Assembly: GCF_014207445.1 (NCBI RefSeq) | Contig: NZ_JACHEM010000005.1 | Coordinates: 124,001 to 188,000, forward strand | DNA length: 64,000 nt | Reading direction: 5' to 3' | Origin: Streptomyces candidus | GTDB lineage: Bacteria; Actinomycetota; Actinomycetes; Streptomycetales; Streptomycetaceae | In this document: positions 61,660 to 64,000 of the stretch, piece by piece | Position numbering within the stretch: the first letter of the stretch is position 1 | Layout: the number at the start of each line of letters is the position of its first letter | Notes under the pieces: model-generated | What the model was told of the DNA's origin: nothing | Database searches by the model: none | What the model saw: only the letters and a program-made list of their open reading frames with translations | Position numbers and translations under genes: made by a program

Positions 61660-62595
61660 ATGGGAACCCTCACCATGGAGCCGCGACGGCAGGCCGCGCC
61701 GCGTCGCAGGCCACCGTCCAGACGCGGCCGCGCACTGCGCAGCAATCTGAGCGCCTACGGATTTCTGTGCGCGGCGCTGTTCTGCTTCGCGATGTTCGCG
61801 TGGTGGCCGATCGTCAAGGAAGTCCTCCTCAGCTTCCAGCAGACCAACCTCGTCGACGAGCCGACCTGGGTGGGCCTCGACAACTTCCGCACGGTGGTCG
61901 AGGATCCGGCGTTCGGACAGGCCTGGCGGAACACCCTGGTGTTCACACTGCTGGCCCTGGTGTGCGGCTTCGTCGTGCCCTTCGCCGTCGCGATCGTGCT
62001 CAACGAACTGCGGCACGCACGGGCGTACCTCCGGTTCGTGGTGTACCTGCCCGTGATGCTGCCGCCGATCGTTTCCGTCCTGCTGTTCCGCTGGTTCTAC
62101 GATCCGGGCCCCGGGCTCTTCAACCAGGTCCTCGACGTCGTCGGGCTCCCCGCGCTGGCCTGGCTGGACTCCACCGACACCGCGCTGATCTCGCTGGTGA
62201 TCGTCTCCACCTGGATGAACCTCGGCTCCGGGGTGCTGATCTACCTGGCGGCCCTGCAGAACATCCCCGGCGACCTGTACGAGGCCGCCGAACTCGACGG
62301 AGCGGGCATCCTCAAGCGGATCCGGCACGTCACGATCCCGCAGACACGGCTGATCCTGCTGCTGATGTTGATGCTCCAGATCGTGGCCACCATGCAGGTG
62401 TTCATCGAGCCGTACATGCTCACGGGCGGCGGACCGGAGAACGCGACGGTCACCGTCGCCTACCTGATGTACCAGTACGCCTTCGTCTACGGCGGAAATT
62501 ACGGGGCCGGCAGCGCGCTCGGCCTGATGCTCATGATCGTCCTCCTGACAGTCGCCGCGGTCCAGCTCCGACTGACCCGCGACGAGAAGAGGTAG
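61660..62595 (+). CDS. ABC sugar transporter permease (MalF/AglF type)
   Basis: 311 residues from ATG 61660 (GGAG upstream; frame open to TTG 61648). A basic cytoplasmic N-terminus of ~30 residues precedes six membrane helices. The EAA loop is 'DLYEAAELDGAGILKRIRHV' then TIPQT. 'EPYMLTGGGPENATVTVAYL' is the carbohydrate-permease C-terminal block. It is 125 bp after the binding-protein gene, separated by the hairpin at 61542-61576, and 3 bp before the next permease. Confidence 0.92.
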   Translation: MGTLTMEPRRQAAPRRRPPSRRGRALRSNLSAYGFLCAALFCFAMFAWWPIVKEVLLSFQQTNLVDEPTWVGLDNFRTVVEDPAFGQAWRNTLVFTLLALVCGFVVPFAVAIVLNELRHARAYLRFVVYLPVMLPPIVSVLLFRWFYDPGPGLFNQVLDVVGLPALAWLDSTDTALISLVIVSTWMNLGSGVLIYLAALQNIPGDLYEAAELDGAGILKRIRHVTIPQTRLILLLMLMLQIVATMQVFIEPYMLTGGGPENATVTVAYLMYQYAFVYGGNYGAGSALGLMLMIVLLTVAAVQLRLTRDEKR

Positions 62596-62598
62596 CCC

Positions 62599-63585
62599 GT
62601 GCTGAACGCAACTGCGCCTCCCGCAAGCAAAGATGAGCCGCGGGCGGCTGCACCCGCCGCGCCACCCGTGAGCGAGAAGAGCACAAGACGTCGCGGCGGG
62701 TGGGCCGAAGGGCATGCCCGGACCATCGTGTCCCCGCTTGAGCTGAAGTCCCGCTGGGGCCGGAAGATCTACTGGGCGCTGCTCGCTGCCGTGCTGATCG
62801 TGTTCACCCTGGTGTTCGTCTTTCCGCTCTACTGGATGATCACCGGCGCGATGAAGACGGGCGAGGAGATCGCCCGGATGCCGCCGTCCCTGTTCCCGAA
62901 GACGCCGGACTTCTCCGTCTTCGCCGACGCCTGGCAACTCTTCGACATGGGGCTGCTGCTCCGGAACACCCTGTACTACGCCCTCGGCGCATGGCTGTTC
63001 GCCCTCGCGGTGGACGTCACCGCCGCCTACGCGCTCTCCAAGCTCCGACCCATGTTCGGGAGCGTGATCCTGGGCGCCATGCTGGCCACCCTGATGATCC
63101 CGCCGATCGTCGTGATGATCCCCGCGTACATCACGGTGACGGACGTGCCCCTCTTAGGCTGGCAGCTGCTCAACTCGCCCTGGGCGATCTGGTTCCCCGT
63201 GGCTGCCAACGGCTTCAACATCTTCCTGCTGAAGCGCTTCTTCGACTCGATTCCCAACGAAATCCTCGAAGCGGCCGAGATCGACGGCGTACCTCCGTGG
63301 CGCGTCCTCGTGTCGATCATCCTGCCCATTTCCCGGCCCATCCTGGGCGTGGTGTCCATCTTCACCGTCGTCCTGGTCTTCAAGGACTTCGTCTGGCCGC
63401 TGCTCGTCCTTCCCGACAGCAGCAAGATGACGATCAGCGTAGGTCTGTCCCAGACCGCGGGAGCGGTGACGCAGAACCAGATCATGGCCGGTCTGGTGAT
63501 CGCCAGTGTCCCGATGATCATCGTGTTCCTGTTCTTCCAGCGCAGCATCATGGCGGGTCTCACCGTCGGCAGCCTCAAGGGCTGA
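62599..63585 (+). CDS. ABC sugar transporter permease (MalG/AglG type)
   Basis: 328 residues from GTG 62599. An extended cytoplasmic N-terminus (~55 residues, Ala/Pro/Arg) precedes six membrane segments. 'VFPLYWMITGAMKTGEEIAR' and the EAA loop 'NEILEAAEIDGVPPWRVLVS' then IILPI are the family marks. It ends 'GLTVGSLKG' as MalG proteins do. The start is 3 bp from the preceding stop, so the pair is co-translated. No ATPase gene is linked. Confidence 0.92.
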   Translation: MLNATAPPASKDEPRAAAPAAPPVSEKSTRRRGGWAEGHARTIVSPLELKSRWGRKIYWALLAAVLIVFTLVFVFPLYWMITGAMKTGEEIARMPPSLFPKTPDFSVFADAWQLFDMGLLLRNTLYYALGAWLFALAVDVTAAYALSKLRPMFGSVILGAMLATLMIPPIVVMIPAYITVTDVPLLGWQLLNSPWAIWFPVAANGFNIFLLKRFFDSIPNEILEAAEIDGVPPWRVLVSIILPISRPILGVVSIFTVVLVFKDFVWPLLVLPDSSKMTISVGLSQTAGAVTQNQIMAGLVIASVPMIIVFLFFQRSIMAGLTVGSLKG

Positions 63586-63768
63586 CCATCCGTCAGTCCC
63601 CGCGGTGGTTCGCGTCCCTCATGCGGTCCGCGTCCCCCTTCCCGCCCCGTCTCCTCCGCGAGAACCGCCCCCTTCCCCGCCACCCCAAGCACTCCGTCGC
63701 CGGACCGCCCGTCGTTGCCCCCGCACAGGTCCGGCGGCGGAATCCCACCTGCCCGAAAGGACCGCCCC

Positions 63769-64000
63769 GTGGCAGCCGTTTCCTCACCCCGGCCCGAAGA
63801 CTGGTGGCGCGACGCCGTCATCTACCAGGTGTACCCCCGAAGTTTCGTGGACGGCGACGGTGACGGAACCGGAGACCTCGCGGGCGCCCTCACCGCCCTC
63901 CCGTACCTCGCCGAACTCGGCGTCGACGCGGTCTGGTTCACCCCCTGGTACCTCTCCCCGATGGTCGACGGCGGGTACGACGTCGCCGACTACCGAACCA
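63769..64000 (+). CDS. GH13 alpha-glucosidase, N-terminal part (window edge)
   Basis: From GTG 63769 (GAAAGGA upstream) 77 residues are visible: '[20 protein letters not shown]' then '[20 protein letters not shown]', '[20 protein letters not shown]' and DGGYDVADY. '[12 protein letters not shown]' with 'GDGTGDL' is the start of the GH13 (oligo-1,6-glucosidase/alpha-glucosidase, AglA-like) barrel, including the first conserved region leading to 'YDVADY'. No signal peptide: it should hydrolyse imported alpha-glucosides in the cytoplasm. The frame is open at the window end; ~500 further residues are expected. It is separated from the permease by 183 bp. Confidence 0.9.
   Translation, partial: MAAVSSPRPEDWWRDAVIYQVYPRSFVDGDGDGTGDLAGALTALPYLAELGVDAVWFTPWYLSPMVDGGYDVADYRT

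Overview
The window is typical Streptomyces-type chromosomal DNA (very high GC, GC-rich third positions, GTG starts, many secreted proteins, leaderless promoters). I see no rRNA, tRNA, CRISPR array, insertion sequence or prophage. It reads as accessory or arm-like chromosome: two sugar-uptake loci, secreted hydrolases and protease inhibitors, stand-alone regulators with adjacent target genes, and several decayed genes.

Layout. 1-2.2 kb: end of a glyoxalase-like gene and an NAD(P)H oxidoreductase divergent from an AraC/cupin regulator. 2.2-9.4 kb: an amino-sugar uptake locus resembling das: GntR/UTRA regulator, divergent lipoprotein binding protein, two permeases, an intracellular GH20 hexosaminidase and a secreted CBM3-GH16 protein, closed by a strong terminator. 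9.7-10.2 kb: a subtilisin-inhibitor-family protein with lysine at the predicted P1 site. 10.5-15.7 kb: a tiny ORF coupled to a GNAT gene, a small Cys-rich protein, TerC, a CPA-type cation/proton antiporter and an unknown protein. 15.7-20 kb: a lipoprotein polysaccharide deacetylase divergent from a DUF4015 glycosidase-like protein, then a Tat-type secreted protein. 20-28 kb: two small secreted I36-like proteins, hydrolases, a DCC thiol oxidoreductase, GNAT, an ArsR-like regulator with an MFS exporter under a 44-bp dyad operator, a CGNR regulator and an epoxide hydrolase.

28-34.5 kb is the most disturbed stretch. It holds a frameshifted small gene, a 53-aa lone CBM5/12-like protein, a glycosyltransferase, a HAD dehalogenase broken by two frameshifts, a tandem overlapping pair of related AlkB-like 2OG-Fe(II) oxygenase genes of lower GC, and the internally deleted remnant of an O-methyltransferase. 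34.6-43 kb: phospholipid acyltransferase behind a dyad operator, HIT protein, HNH-like protein, coiled-coil protein, acyl-CoA dehydrogenase, Tat-exported 5'-nucleotidase-like phosphatase and an MMPL transporter. 43.4-48.2 kb: xanthine dehydrogenase operon xdhA-xdhB-xdhC with overlapping junctions. 48.7-54 kb: a leaderless ArsR-SRPBCC fusion regulator coupled to a RibD/DHFR-like reductase, a DUF5133 protein, a hydrolase/membrane-protein pair and a UvrD-like helicase. 54-64 kb: a secreted endonuclease/exonuclease/phosphatase protein, then a probable alpha-1,3-glucan locus: a secreted GH87-like glucanase with the Asp...Asp-Asp triad, LacI repressor, binding protein, two permeases and the start of a GH13 alpha-glucosidase.

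How the parts fit. Both carbohydrate loci follow the same plan: a secreted polysaccharide hydrolase, an ABC importer without its own ATPase (so probably energised by a shared MsiK-type ATPase elsewhere), a cytoplasmic exo-glycosidase, and a local GntR or LacI regulator with dyad operators at the divergent promoter. Coordinates and starts were judged by eye from ribosome-binding sites, overlaps and family N-termini; no similarity search was possible.
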